From Harmonia axyridis (lineage: Eukaryota; Arthropoda; Insecta; Coleoptera; Coccinellidae): 64,000 nt of DNA. The notes beneath the pieces are model-generated. The model saw only the letters and a program-made list of their open reading frames with translations. It searched no databases and was not told where the DNA came from. The position numbers were made by a program, and so were the translations under genes. Position 1 is the first letter of the stretch. Each line of letters starts with the position of its first letter. The stretch is taken from contig NC_059506.1 in the NCBI RefSeq assembly GCF_914767665.1, forward strand, positions 21,243,825 to 21,307,824, written 5' to 3'. Below are positions 10,370-22,779 of the stretch, piece by piece.

Positions 10370-12465
10370 CATATATCAGAAAGTTTTCGGAATAAAAAAA
10401 TTGTAGAGTCCCTTTTTCGAAAGAGTAACTAAATACTCAAAGTAATTTTAGATACTATTAGGAAGTAACTGAGCTAGATACTTTTTGAAAAAATCAATTA
10501 TAGCTCTGGATAAAGCAAGAGATAACAACGAGATGGTCAACCTCGAACTAAATTTCGGGTTTTCAAATTTGTTGCTACCAGCACTGATGCTTTATGTTAA
10601 AATATTACTTAGCAACATAATTTTTCGATTATTTTCGTGAAAATTTGATGCCTTTATATAATAATAATAAGTCCTTCATTTTCAACAGGGTTGACCCTCA
10701 ATTACAGGAAAACACAACTTTAATTCCAGTATTGTTGTACATAATCATAAAAAAAAAGATACACCAACCCAACCCAAGATCAGCTCACAGAGATGTGAAA
10801 ATAATAGGCCTCCTTTATGATAATATACTTACCAAAATATGAATTGCCGATGATGAATCTGTATTTTTTCGAAAGGAGATAAAAACGATGCATATAATTT
10901 CTATTCACTGATCTTCCACTAAATTCATAATCCGTCGATATGTATCGAAAAGATTCGACTCACACAGCTTTGGGGTATAAGAGGGCACATTGTGCGATCA
11001 TTCCCTTATTAAATCAATAAGAGTGAGGGTATCGGGGGCTGCCACCGCCGACGGGGTGGTTATTAAATTACCAGGCCAACTGTGTACAGACGATGCGGCA
11101 CAGTAAAGGTTTCCAGCCTCTGCCCCGTGAGGCAGATGAACTCTGGCTCGGAGAAATCAAATTGCTTCCTTCGATCACAAATATATCCAGACGACAATCG
11201 CTCTTGAATTTAACTGTTTGCTGCTCTTGTTGTTTTACTGAGAAGGATAATAATAGGAATATTGGATCAAAGAGTACAGAGTACAAGGAAAATTTTTATT
11301 GTTCAAGAAAATTTCTCATTTTATATCATAGAATGGTAATCATCTCGTGAATTCAGCTTGGTTGAAAAGATACAGGCTGGCAAATCCACGAAAAATGCAT
11401 GTTTCAGTTATATCTCTCAAATTGTTCTATCGAAGAAAATTATTTTTGGAATATTGTTTTTCATTGATATCATAAATCTTTTCCAATAACAGAATTCCAT
11501 TGAAATCTTCTAATTTTTTCACTTCCAAAAAATTCCAGAAATTAAGAGAACCCAACTCTTGGAAATAATTTGAACTATCATTAAAGAATATTTGACCATT
11601 TTCAAAAATGAAAATTGCAGTATTTTCATTTTATTTTATTTTTTCATATGTACCATGCGTCGTTTCGAATAATTCGATCCTAAAAAAAATTACCTGAAAT
11701 TCAAAATTTGCAACTTTGGATAAATGCACAATATGGAACACAATTTGATTCCAGTGGATTCTAACTTGACCATCATCTGTTGAATACATATTCATAACAT
11801 TCTCCCGATTGGTACCCATTTTCATACTGACAGCTCCAATAATATTAAACTGAATGATGCAAATCAATATTTTTATATGAAATTAATGTAACAACGCAAA
11901 TCATATTCATTTAATGAAGGTTTGAATGAACTCTACATCACACAGAAATTTGTTTCATATCCACACAATTTTTTGGGATGTAGTATGCAATTATCTTGAA
12001 TTTATTGAAATTATGTATAATTATAATATTTACATCTGCTTTAATATCTGTAGAAAAAACAGAATTAATGGTCATAGCAAAAGGGCCTACAAGACGAAAT
12101 TAGCTGTGATCGACAATTCCATTCAGCAGCGTATGCGATGTCACACTTCTGGTAAAACCTTCTCGTCGTAAGCAGACCATTCAACGAAATTTCAGTTCTA
12201 ATTTCAAAATCCTACAAATTGAAAATAAAAGTCACCGTTTGAACTTATTAGAATCACTCAGGTACAACTCTATACAAATTTTGTTGAATTCCCAAGCAGA
12301 TGTAAATAAATCGCCCCTTTTGTACATCTTCAAATAGATTTTTTGGAAATTCCATATTCGAACAAATGAATTTATATAGTATCCCAAACCCAGAAGACCC
12401 GGGACCTATTAGAGAAAACATAAATGATACATTTCATTGCTCCATAGGCACTCTTATTCTTGTGT
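10370..12465. other. AT-rich stretch, one GC-richer patch, no firm gene
   Basis: A GC-richer patch occupies about 10960-11180, containing GGGGGCTGCCACCGCCGACG and an 85-codon plus-strand frame from 11093 that has no recognised homology. The remainder is AT-rich with no protein or terminal-repeat signature. The patch is a candidate conserved non-coding or exonic island. Confidence 0.35.
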
Positions 12466-12470
12466 ATATA

Positions 12471-14325
12471 CAGGGTGTACACTTTTAAAGCGGCCTATCT
12501 TCAAAGCGAGATTAGACAAGTGATTTGCAACAAAAAATTTTATATAACACATGGTCGAAATGTTGGTGGTTATTCTTCAATTTAACATTTTTTGATTTCA
12601 CGGAATTTATCACTTTTTTCCCTAAAACCAATTATATCTTATTTATTTCAGTATCCTCATCGAATTTGATCATATATTCCGAAATCATCATGCCTTAATA
12701 TGAGAAGTCATGAGTGGCAAAATAGTTTTACTGACGAGTGTGATGAGGAGGTGAATATAAATATTCTGAAGAGAGCGAAATAAGTAGTATCTCTCCAATC
12801 GTTTTATGAATGAAAAACTATTAGTGAGGATATGTTTTCTTTGCAGTAAAAACTTCTCCATTGAGCAGGTTCTCGAACGACATATCAAGTTTTATGCTAG
12901 CTACTTTCCTTCTGCTGTAATATCATGTCTAACGTGATGACAATGGAAAAGTCGAAAATACTCAAACTTTTCTTTGCCCTGTTTCAGAGCATTTTTCGCT
13001 GGGATAATGAGATAATTCTCATGGAAATTATTAATTTCTACTAAACTTAATATTTCATGTATACCTACAGGTATTGAAAAAAGATAACCAAATTTTATTA
13101 TTAAATACAAAAAAAATGAACGGAACAGATTAAAAAATTAAAATAATTTTTCAAAATCTCCTCCCCTTTGTTCAATATATTCGCCACATCTTTTTCTTAT
13201 TGAATCCAACACCTTTCGAAGTTCACTACGTTTTTGACGCATTTGTTCAGTGGATTCTTTCAATAAGATCTTGAGTCTGAACGCGAATTTTGTACACTTT
13301 CTCATGAAGTTTCCATGCATACAAATCTAATGGGGTTCCTGGATGGCCATCTCACTATAGACCGTATCTTCCGATCCACTTCATTCCAACATGTTGGTTC
13401 ATTAATTCCGCTATATTCCGATTCCGACTATTATGGGCCGGGCAGCCATCCATCTGAACCCAAAAATTTTGTCTGGTAGCCAGGGGCATTTGGTCTTATA
13501 TTCCTGGTATGTTCTTTATGTTTACATTTTAGAATTCTTCAGAAATTCTTCAGAGACGATCTGGAGGAATTACTGGACCAAAAAGTTTGCCCTTCATCAG
13601 TCCCAACCCCATATGTTTACCCTTAACTCATGTTGGAAATGGGTAACAATAGTCACATGTGGATTTTCCCTTTTCCATAAATGGCAATTTCAAGTAGCAG
13701 GTGGCAGTTGAACTTATTTGGTTTAATCATTTTATTCGGTAAAAATGAAAAATTCAATTTATTTATTTATGAAATATTGAGTTTCATAGAAATTTCCATG
13801 AGAATTTTTTCGATATCCAATCATAAGCATCTCCGAAATAGATCAAATGAAAGTTTGAATATTTTCGTCTTTTTCATTGTCATCACGTTAGTCATGATTT
13901 TACAGCTGAAGGAAAGTCATTCGAAAGCCTGCAGAATGGAGAAGTTTTTACTGCAAACAAAACATTTGCTCATTTATAGTTTTTCATTCATAAAACGATT
14001 GGAAAGATACGGCTTATTTCGCTGTCTTCAGAATATTTATATTCACCACTTCACCATACTCATCAGTAAAACTCTTTTGCCACTCATGACTTCTCATATT
14101 GAGGAAAATTTAATGCTCTTTCGGAATATATGATCAAATTCGATGAGGGCGCAGAAATGAATAAGATATAATTGGTTTCATGGAAAAAAGTGATATATTT
14201 CGTGAAATCAAAAATGTTAAATTGAACCACCAACATTCCAACCTAATGTTAGATGAAATTTTTGTTGCAAATCACTTATATAATCTCCCCTTGAAGTTAG
14301 ACCGATTCAAAAGTATATTTCAAAA
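12471..14325 (-). mobile_element. Tc1/mariner-related element with terminal inverted repeats of about 560 bp
   Basis: The left end is TA plus CAGGGTGTACACTTTT at 12471. The left arm, to about 13040, and the right arm, about 13760-14325, are inverted copies over nearly their whole length. For example, TGAATATAAATATTCTGAAG occurs in the left arm and its complement near 14022-14041. The right extreme has decayed and lacks the CACCCTG end. The about 700-bp centre carries a broken minus-strand transposase. Arms this long are unusual for mariners, which mostly have 20-40 bp repeats, and make the element a large foldback structure. Confidence 0.85.
13138..13480 (-). pseudogene. Tc1/mariner-type transposase catalytic remnant
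   Basis: On the minus strand the second catalytic motif reads QMDGCPAHNSRN. It is followed by GMKWIGRYGL, then after two stops or a frame change RWPSRNP, PLDLYAWKLHEKVYKIRVQT, and the C-terminal SIRKRCGEYIEQRGGDFEKL. The order and spacing match a DDE transposase of the same broad type as the DD41D copies, with about 41-43 residues between the second and third acidic residues. The N-terminal half is absent. Open C-terminal frame: 13138-13320. Confidence 0.78.
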
Positions 14326-14329
14326 TGTA

Positions 14330-14790
14330 ACACTTTGCAATGTGACTTTGATGAAGCCACGTAGACGGTGAAACAATTGTTGAAAAACATTAAAAATCTG
14401 TGGACATTAAAAAGTGCTTCTATTTATTTTCATAAAAAACAAGTAAATATGACATAATTTAGTACAAATGTCTAAAAATAGTACACAGTATTGTCATTGA
14501 TGTCATTTTAACTCTTATATATCGTATCATCTAATAAAATTTATCGACGACCAGATAATCATTTTAGGGAGTTAGGGACACTTAAGAATTACAAATACCC
14601 TATATATATTTAATTCTGAAATTCCGACGAAAAAAATCCATATATTCCACATATGAAAGGAGCATATTCCCACCTCCCCAGTGCAGCGCGAGAAACCATA
14701 GAAGAAAAATGAATATCGCAATAGGCACGGGACGTGCAAGAAATATTCCTTCTGCCTAACTTCATACACTATTCACAGTCCCGACTACTC
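14330..14790. other. AT-rich stretch, no gene seen
   Basis: A 65-codon minus-strand frame (14572-14769) has no recognised domain. I see no repeat ends apart from the neighbouring element. Confidence 0.35.
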
Positions 14791-14836
14791 GGGCTCCGTC
14801 CCCTCACAGTCGTGCAGAAACAAAAAAGTTCCGGCG

Positions 14837-14844
14837 TATAAATA
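14837..14844 (+). promoter_or_regulatory. TATA-like motif in a GC-richer island
   Basis: TATAAATA follows CCGGCG and lies upstream of a GC-rich segment (CAGGCGCACCGGCCCCCCCG) inside an island spanning about 14770-15200. The island contrasts with its surroundings and holds a small CTTCGG/CCGAAG hairpin at about 14945. A frame of 68 codons starts at 14915 with AAAATGAT context but resembles nothing known. A promoter with a 5' UTR is one possibility. A conserved non-coding element is another. Confidence 0.25.
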
Positions 14845-14914
14845 AAAGAGTAAATAAAAGTGCAGCAGGCGCACCGGCCCCCCCGGATCTGAATTTTAAA
14901 GCAAAGGGTAGAAA

Positions 14915-15121
14915 ATGATAAATCTGAGTTGCCCGCGGGTTGTCTTCGGCAGACCGAAGTTAGTCGCGTGGAAAGCTCGAGCCGGAATGCAAACTGAATT
15001 TGTCAAGCAGCGTCCTTTGGCCTTCCTCAAACAATTCGCTGCTTTGCATCCTTCCACCCCTTCGGTAGAATCAAAAGAGCATTTGAGAAAAGAATGCTGG
15101 AAATGTTTTCTCTGGTCGTGA
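14915..15121 (+). CDS. Small open frame in GC-richer island, unknown
   Basis: The 68-codon frame starts MINLSCPRVVFGRPKLVAW and ends ECWKCFLWS. It lies about 70 bp downstream of a TATA-like motif, so it could be an upstream reading frame of a longer transcript or a short gene. I see no signal peptide, domain or homology. The frame may be open simply because the island is GC-richer and stops are rarer. I give it little weight. Confidence 0.12.
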   Translation: MINLSCPRVVFGRPKLVAWKARAGMQTEFVKQRPLAFLKQFAALHPSTPSVESKEHLRKECWKCFLWS

Positions 15122-15360
15122 TTGAATTTGTCTAGTTCTTCTTCTTCTTACGGTTGGTCGGCACGGTGGCGGTGGGGTTTTGTTTTCGGATGGAATTGGA
15201 TTAGTTATTGGTTTTTTATGGGGTGTTCGATTGTTTGAAGTTAGCGTAGTTTTAATATTTGATCCCTTTACCTATACTCCTATTGCCTTGCAATTACCAA
15301 GAAATAATTGAAGATCATATAACAATACAAGCCACATTCTCTTTAATCTTTGATACTCTT

Positions 15361-16277
15361 CAATACTTTGACAGGAGCTAGGATAGGTGGTGAAGAGCAA
15401 GACTAAGTTGAACTAAATGCCGACGTTTCGTCCGTATATTCTAAGTTTTTCAAGGCGGTATACAAGAAAGATACAAACATTCATCAGTACAATCCAATAG
15501 AACAATTAGAATGACACCAAATAACAATGATGAATTGCATAAATGCAAAATGATGCAATCTAGATATATTGTGTGATAGTCGGAGAAAGTGCAACCAAGC
15601 CAAGCCTTTTCAATTTTTAATTTAAACTTGTATGTAAACAATTTACATTGTTTACATGCGATATCAGCTGCTCTCGATTAATAATTCCACAAGTTTCAAT
15701 GGAAGTTACGATTTCAAAGTTTAAATTGAAAATTGACAGTCTTTGCTTGGTTGCAATTTTTTCGACTATCAGTAGAACAGTAGAAATAATAACTTTCATT
15801 TCAGACTGAATGAACCTGGTATGTTTGTGCATAATATATTCAAAGTCACTTGAACTAATCCATAAAGACGCTTGACCAGATGTCCCTTTGAAGTGGATAC
15901 CGCGATACGCTAAAAACCAGGTTTTATTCAAAAGTATTATTATGCAATAAATTCACTGGCCTCAAAGGAATTTCTGGAAACTTGGACAACCCTTGTATAA
16001 TCTAAATATTCAGGCTTCCTCCAAGTGACTTTGGATATACTATACCACAGTTCTACCTAATTTAATTTATTATCTTTGTATATTATGGGTGTTATTGTAT
16101 ATTTATCTTATTTATTGATTGAAATCTGTTTTATACAACAATTCATTTGGATTGCATCATTTTGTATTTATGCAATTTATCATTGTTATTTGCTGTCATT
16201 CTAATTGTTGTATTGGATTGTACTGATGAACTTAGTCTGGTTCTTCATCACCTGTCCAAGCAACTGTCAAAGTACTC
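15361..16277. mobile_element. Foldback element with about 200-bp arms and a nested inverted repeat
   Basis: The outer left segment (15361-15570) and right segment (about 16090-16277) are inverted copies. Both contain CATCAGTACAATCCAATA, then AGAATGACA and AATAACAATGAT, and both end with TACTTTGACAG. The left arm carries about 65 extra bases (CCGACGTTTCGTCCG...). Inside the left half, 15573-15640 and 15707-15778 form a second inverted pair (GATAGTCG near the outside, AATTTAAACTT near the middle), with a perfect ATGTAAACAAT/ATTGTTTACAT dyad near 15630. No transposase is seen. A 104-codon minus-strand frame at 15617-15931 overlaps the nested repeat and has no recognised relative. Confidence 0.7.
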
Positions 16278-16589
16278 AGTTTAAATAACCAAGGACGTGA
16301 TTCTTACTTCATTCTCTTCAAAAATTAGTTGGATGAAGTTTCCACATCAGTAGATACTCCTCTAACTACGGAATAGAAACTACTGCAATGAAAACATAAA
16401 TGGCAATTCTTTTGCTGAATATCCTTATTTGTTCTAAAATTACTTCGATTATTTTGGTAGTTTCAACTAATAGCAATGCATTATTCTAGCCAATCATTCA
16501 GTATTTTACTGACTATTTTCCACGTCTTAATTTTCACCAATCCCAAACGCTCAATTTTAAATTATAAATGGATGAAAAAAAATTATCAC

Positions 16590-16930
16590 AGCACCCATCA
16601 GTAGTTTTTTTGCGATCCACTTACTGGTACGAGTTACTGAAAATATTGAGGAGCAAATGAACCTCTCTACAGACACTGTTACAATATTCTTGGACATTGA
16701 TGACATTTCCAACCAAACTACAACTACAAGATTAATACAATCGTACCTGGAAAGTAGAAAATTAACAGTGATAATCGATAGTACCAGGTCGACGATTAGA
16801 AAAATTGATAGGACCACTGCAGTTCAACTTATACCTACATGGCAGACCTACCAAAATTGAATAGATGCAAGATAGCCCAGTTTGCCAATGGCACTGCTAT
16901 CTATTATCACAGTAGAACTCGGAAAGTAAG
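16590..16930 (+). pseudogene. Non-LTR retrotransposon RT fragment (Jockey-like)
   Basis: Segments of reverse transcriptase in changing frames read LVRVTENIEEQMNLSTDT, FLDIDDIS, a STRSTIR block, then VQLIPTW and QFANGTAIYYH. The last is the FADD active site with both acidic residues altered, so the copy is dead. The same family occurs at 23490-23905 (plus) and 40000-41000 (minus), where STRPTI and QFADDTAIYL are clearer. Stops and frameshifts are frequent. Confidence 0.6.
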
Positions 16931-16934
16931 TACT

Positions 16935-19245
16935 AGGGGCAGTTACAGATAGACTTAAATAAACTGATGGAATAATTAAAGAGATGGAGCTTCATGGGTC
17001 CCCATGGTATATTAGCAACCAATAAATCAGAGAAGAATTGATCATCGAAACTATTGAGAAAATAGAAGACGAACAAATAAATAATGTAATACAGACGCTA
17101 AAAGCGCACGAGAATAGAGAATACAAATTCCAACAAGAAGGACAAACACGAGGAAATGCTTTATTCAAAGAATCAAATAGAGGTAAATAGTGTTATGCAG
17201 AAGGGAAGAAACTGTTCCAAATGAACAACAGAATAAAATTGGAAAAATTATAGTAGAGGCAAAATATAATTTCAGTCCTTATACAAAAATAAGACCTGAA
17301 CTTTTTCGAGTTTACCCGCGGCATAACTTGAGAGTTTTTGCCATGAAAAATTACCATACCTTATAACAAGTAATTAAGGTCTCATAAAATAGTCTTGTAA
17401 AATACCAATAAAAATATTCTACCGATTTAGCAACAAATGCGGTAACTAATAAAACTCGTTCCATTGTGCAAAAAAGTAGATGAATCACGGCTGGTTTCTG
17501 AAAGGCCAATCAACGTAAAATTTAACCTTACAGCTGTCAATTCTATAGTCAAACGTCAGTTGGGTTGCTGAAAGTAAGATTAACTCCTTTTTTTCGAACA
17601 TTCTTTCAGCGCCAGTGGTCAGATATTACACATAAATTTTAAATCAAGCATCATTTTCTGATACGCATTTTAATTTTTCTTTTCAAGTTGAGAGCTCCAG
17701 ATAACATAGATTAGTTAATTTAAATGTTGTATTAGTTGAACAAAGATTTGAGCAGTCTTTCAAAAATCAGAGGTCAGTCTTGAAGGTGACTGTTGCCAAA
17801 GAAAGTGGATTTTCAAGAAAAAAAGTGTTCTGACTGGTTAGGCACGAGACTTGAGTGAATAAATGAAATATCTATATCTATCCATCTACTCAATTCTATG
17901 AAATAGAGAGTAGAATTATCAATAATTTATAACATTGATATGTCTCTGTTATACACCTGAACGTTATTTTTTTGTAGGTAGATATTTTTTTGTTTCCAAT
18001 CGCCAATTTGGCAAGGAAAGAACTCGCATTTCCCAAATGAGCTCTGAAAGTGAATTTCACATCCAAGTACCCACTGAAAGTCTCAGTCTTTCCATTAGCA
18101 AATTGAAATGTATCTACCTACCTCTGGTCGCTTTATTTAAAATGCTGGAGTTTTATGTTTTATACCGACTTATCGAGTTAGATGGCATTTTTTTGAAAAG
18201 TCTGAGTCTCACATTTACTAATTATGGTTACATATTTCGTAGACGAGCATTCCGAATAGTCAATGAGTATTCAGAAGGACATACCTGCTTTTTGTTGCGG
18301 TTATAACAATAAAATTACATAAGAATTGTTCAATATAAAATCAGCGCAATATCGAAAATAAAACAAATAATACCAAAATTCAGTTAGACTGCTCTTCAAA
18401 AGTTAAGAAACTTAAGAAAAAATGGATGTTTATTTACTCTTTTGAAATAATTGTTTTGAGTATCAAAGTGAAGTGAGAAATAACCTCAAAAACTGTTATG
18501 TTTTATGTACTTAGTTACATACACATATTTCAGAATTTTATATACGTGGGTTGTTCCAAAAATTCAGAGTTCCCTAACTTTCGAATAGCAGTTTATATAG
18601 CTATATTATTCCCGAATTATAAATCGAACCACATAAAGAGAGGGAGTAACAGTGTATAATAATCATTATTGTGAACGGTATACTGTGCTCTTATTATGAT
18701 AATTTATCAATAAAAGATTTTCATGGATAACCCCATTTGTAAATAAAAATAAAATTAGAAGAACAGCATTGAATGAAATGGGATGAACAAGTTTGAATCT
18801 GTACGATACAAAGAAATTTTGTACTTGATTCAGTGAAATATGAGTCGAATATTGTTTTTCAAAAAAAGAGTTGGCATTATTTCGAAAATTCCATTCTTTG
18901 AGGATTTGAATAGTTTTCTCAGTTGTACAAATTCTAAGGGCTTAGAAATAAAACACTTTTCCTATTTATATGTACATTGTCATAAAAATAAAAAATTAAA
19001 TTACCCATACTGACACTTTTCTGTTGGTTCATTTGATTTGTATGGTAGATATCATTAATCTGAAGAATTTTATGATTGGTGAAGACAATGGAAAGGACTA
19101 CCCTGCACTTTCTATTGTGTCAGATCAGATAAACCGAATAAACTTCCTTTAAAGTTATATTATTTAGCAGTTTCTTATATAATGATGAGCCGTTTCATAT
19201 TTGATACATCTTTATTCTAAAATGCAATACGGTTTATAACTCGAA
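16935..19245. other. AT-rich stretch, no firm gene
   Basis: A frame from about 17030 to 17190 reads as an acidic, coil-like stretch (ELIIETIEKIEDEQ...) immediately downstream of the RT fragment; it may be unrelated insertion sequence. A 123-codon plus-strand frame at 17935-18306 has no recognised domain. The rest shows no structure that I can name. Confidence 0.3.
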
Positions 19246-19249
19246 ATTG

Positions 19250-19545
19250 TAATAAAAATGTATTCATAAATTATGTTTGAAATGACCTCCACCCTTCCTT
19301 ATACAAGCACGTGTACTCTTTCTTTTTTCTTCAGTTTTTACTTTCCGCCTGAAATTCCGACTTCTCGGTGGTCACAAAAATAATCCAAGAGTAGAATCAA
19401 AAATGATCAACGTAAAAAAAATTTGACAGGTCAGAAATCTTTTAAAAATCACAAGAATCCAAATATCTCGTAAACTGTTGATTTTTTGTAAACACTAAAT
19501 AAGGTTCAAAAAACAGCAAATGAGTCATACTTTTGGAATCGTTCG
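19250..19545 (-). mobile_element. Fragment related to the Tc1/mariner derivative at 60346-61093
   Basis: The interval shares ATGTATTCATAAATTATGT, CTTCCTTATACAAGCACGT, TTTCCGCCTGAAATTC and ATATCTCGTAAACTGTT with 60810-61040, in the same order. Coding on the minus strand corresponds to the FRRKV... tail of a transposase. The terminal CAGGGTG-type end is missing here, so this is a truncated or degraded copy. Confidence 0.6.
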
Positions 19546-19549
19546 AGGA

Positions 19550-22000
19550 GAGAAGAAATTCAACCCCCCATGAAATTTGCAAAGTTTTGGTTTTGGTTTC
19601 TGTGACATCCAAAAATTGAATGGAGAAAATTGTTGTCAGCCGTCTAGAATTTTTTGTGGGAAAGTGTAGTTCTCATGAGATTTTGTATGAAAATCTATTA
19701 TATTCATTTAAAAGCTTTGGTGAAAGATGTAACAGGGAATGCATGTTTCACACTTTTGAGAGATCATAACAAAATTTAAAAAAATATTCATAGATAGCCT
19801 TTTCATTGGTAAAATATGAATAAATATTTTCTAATTTCATCCTGATCCGAACTTTTTAATGAAAAAAAATTAAATTTGAAAATTGATGTAGAAAATAACG
19901 ATTTATTGCAAAAAATTCTCAGTTATTGTGTGGAGTACATTAAAGCAATTATTTCCTAATAAAAAAATTAAATACAACATTGTGCATAAACGAATTACAG
20001 TGAATGGACTTGAAAACATATACAATAGTAGGTTGCTTACACTTTTTTTTTTATTGGTAGAACACATAGCGTTCTTCATTCCTCTTCAGAAATTAAATAT
20101 AAACTAATATTTCTTAAAATTGTTGCGTGTAACTTCTCAAGGAATGACCTAAAATTTTTGCTCAGATGAAAAACCCCCTTGAATATTTACGAAGCTTTAT
20201 CCCCTTAAAACTTTCACTCTTAGTAGGTAACACCTTGTATAAAGATAGGTATATTGTTCATGTTACACATAAAATCTGAAAAGGTCTGATGAATTATTAT
20301 CATAAACCATATTTTTCTCCGGGTTTTCCTTTTTTTGATTGAATAGTAATATCAGTGGAACCATTATGTATATTTAATAAGAAAACATTAATTTTTTCAT
20401 GATATATGCTATTTCAAGAAAGATGAAATGGTAGTATACCTATTTTTTTTTTATCATCCGAATGTCTTCTATTCGCTTTTTATTTCGCTACCTAAACGTG
20501 GATTGAGGCCACCTATACCTACCTTGACATAGGTGATTAAAGAAATTCAGATTAAAAATCCATCAACAAATCACAATATCCAATATATATTATGCCATCA
20601 AAATCCATCTGCCACATAAAGAAACCGTTACTAATCTGAGTGTATTCAAGACAATTGGAAGAGCTATAACAATAAAAAATAACGACTTGGCACAGGTACC
20701 TGTTTAATTGTAAACGATTTGTTCTTTATCTATCTCGAGAGCCGATGTCATCATAAACCTTCCGTATTGGGACTAGTTCTTACACTCCCCTTTCAAAGAC
20801 ATAGATTCCGAAAAGCAATACTCTACACTACTTTGGTTTCTTTACATGACACCCTTACTAGAGGATGGACTTTAATTAGTTTCTTTTGTGAAATGAATAC
20901 CACCGGCGCCCTTAATGGGCAACCATAAAAATTAAGCACATTTCTAACCACTAGTTGAAAGATTTAATTTTTAGGGGGTGTGGCGGAACAGAAAATCTAA
21001 ATGATTTTCTAATCTACGGTTTAAGTCAATTATTGATAATTTTATATAGGTATGATATTATGTGAAATTTTTTGATTTTCATTGATATTTGCTATTTCGA
21101 GTTGAATCTATATGATTTTCAATTATTATTCTATGGTTGGATGTAGATTGAATTTTAACAATTATTCCACTCAAATCGAGGGATACCTCCAAAGAAGGTA
21201 CTCTTCAAATATCATTGTATCATCATATAGTGGCCCTTGAAATATTTTCGATTCACTTATGAAAGATTTAAAACAGTCTTCACGAATTTTTAATATAAAT
21301 TGATAACTCGTCAAACCTATAATATTAACCGAAATTGATTCCTCGCATATCACTTGGTGAAACATAATGTTAATATCATAGAAAGATAATAAATAAATCA
21401 CTTGACTATACCTTTCACAAATTTCACATTTCAAAAATGATGAAACGTTTAGTCAAGTGTTTTATTTATTTTTTTTTAATAATATTACCATATTAACAAT
21501 ATCGAAATTTTTTCATTAAACGAGTACTTAAAGTTGATCATTAAATTCAAAATACACTGAGGTGTAAAAAACGCAACCAGTTGATATTTAGTAAAGTTTG
21601 AAGAATTCTAGTTTTCTTATTTTTAGCTCACTTTTCAAAATTCTTTGAGTAAACCGTGGATAAAATGATTGATTTCAAAATACATCCATGCATATTCAAT
21701 TTTTTGTAAAATTTTGTCTTATTAGTAACTCTACTGAGTTAATCAGAAGATTGTTGTTGAACCCTTATTTTCAAACATCCTGGGGAATAATTTCGGGGTC
21801 AAATTCTCAACCAATATTCATCATGATTGATTTTCAATAATTTTGTTTGGTTCATGTCTTTGGGTGAACTTGTTCTTTTTTAATAGGAAAATGGACTTGT
21901 CATCAGTGGTTTACTCCAAGAAATGAAATTTTCCTCAAGAAACCTAATCTGAAGTATGAACCGACGTATGCAGACAGTAAGTAGAGAAATATTATTCTGA
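19550..22000. other. AT-rich stretch with isolated transposon-like ends
   Basis: AACACCTTGTATA at about 20221 resembles a lone right terminus of the CAAGGTG/CAGGGTG type, and CACTGAGGTGTAAAAAACGC near 21555 resembles a Tc1-like end, but I find no partner for either. Open frames at 20719-20928 and 21171-21434 have no recognised homology. Confidence 0.3.
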
Positions 22001-22004
22001 ATTG

Positions 22005-22272
22005 AAAAACTTTAGGATATACACGTTAGAGTTGAATTGATTCTATTTAATTTTTCACTTGAATTCAAGAAATTTGCATGAATACATTTTGATTTGATTG
22101 GTAGACTCATAAACTGAGCTTTCGCACTCAAGGCATTATTAAGAAAAAATTTCGGGGGAGGTTGACTTAAACTAAAAAAAATAACAAAATATAAAAAGAC
22201 TATTTTCTGAAAAAAATTCAGTGGGGGCGAAGGTGGTCCAGACCCCATAGGACCCCCCTCTGGCTACGGCCT
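22005..22272. repeat. Repeat end with GGCCGTAGCCAGAGGGGGG on the minus strand
   Basis: The segment near 22225-22272 contains CCATAGGACCCCCCTCTGGC followed by TACGGCC. This terminus resembles a class of abundant invertebrate DNA-element ends that begin GGCCGTAGCCAG. No matching opposite terminus was located, so element identity and length are open. Confidence 0.35.
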
Positions 22273-22779
22273 TGTTCGTTCTGATATGGTACAATGAGCA
22301 AAGCCATATGCTAAATTTCCTTTTGAATTGGATAAACTTTTTATTTGTTCTTTAAAACTGTCTAGTGCGCTATAGTACACAGGATGTTTCAAAATTAGGG
22401 TTTAACAACAAACTTCTGATTGACCTTGTATAGTGTCTAATAAGCGAATATTTGAAACAATATTCATTATGCAAGTTGATATCAATTATTTCATTCACAG
22501 TTCACTGAAAACATTCTGAAAATCAAGCTAAACTTTAGAAATCTACGAGAATTTTTGCAAATATCAACTTTTTTGGGGATGAAAAAAGCGGAAAAGTTGT
22601 TGCCCCTCGAATCAGATATTGACGTGTCCAAGTCATTTTCCACATTCATTTCAAACTGGGAAAATCGAGGTGCTAAGTTTTCATTGGATCACCTTTTATA
22701 TTGAGGATGATTTCGTGTACGTTAAACTGAGCTATTGCATATTATTATAAGGTCGGCGAAAAAATATAATATAAAATAT

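Noticed and set aside
15617..15931. 104-codon minus-strand frame as a gene
   Set aside because: It runs across the inner inverted repeat of a foldback element, so the frame is probably incidental.
17935..18306. 123-codon plus-strand frame
   Set aside because: No domain, no splice context and hydrophobic AT-driven composition. Length alone is not persuasive in AT-rich sequence.
20215..20235. ACACCTTGTATA as the right end of a complete element
   Set aside because: No inverted partner was found upstream within a few kilobases.
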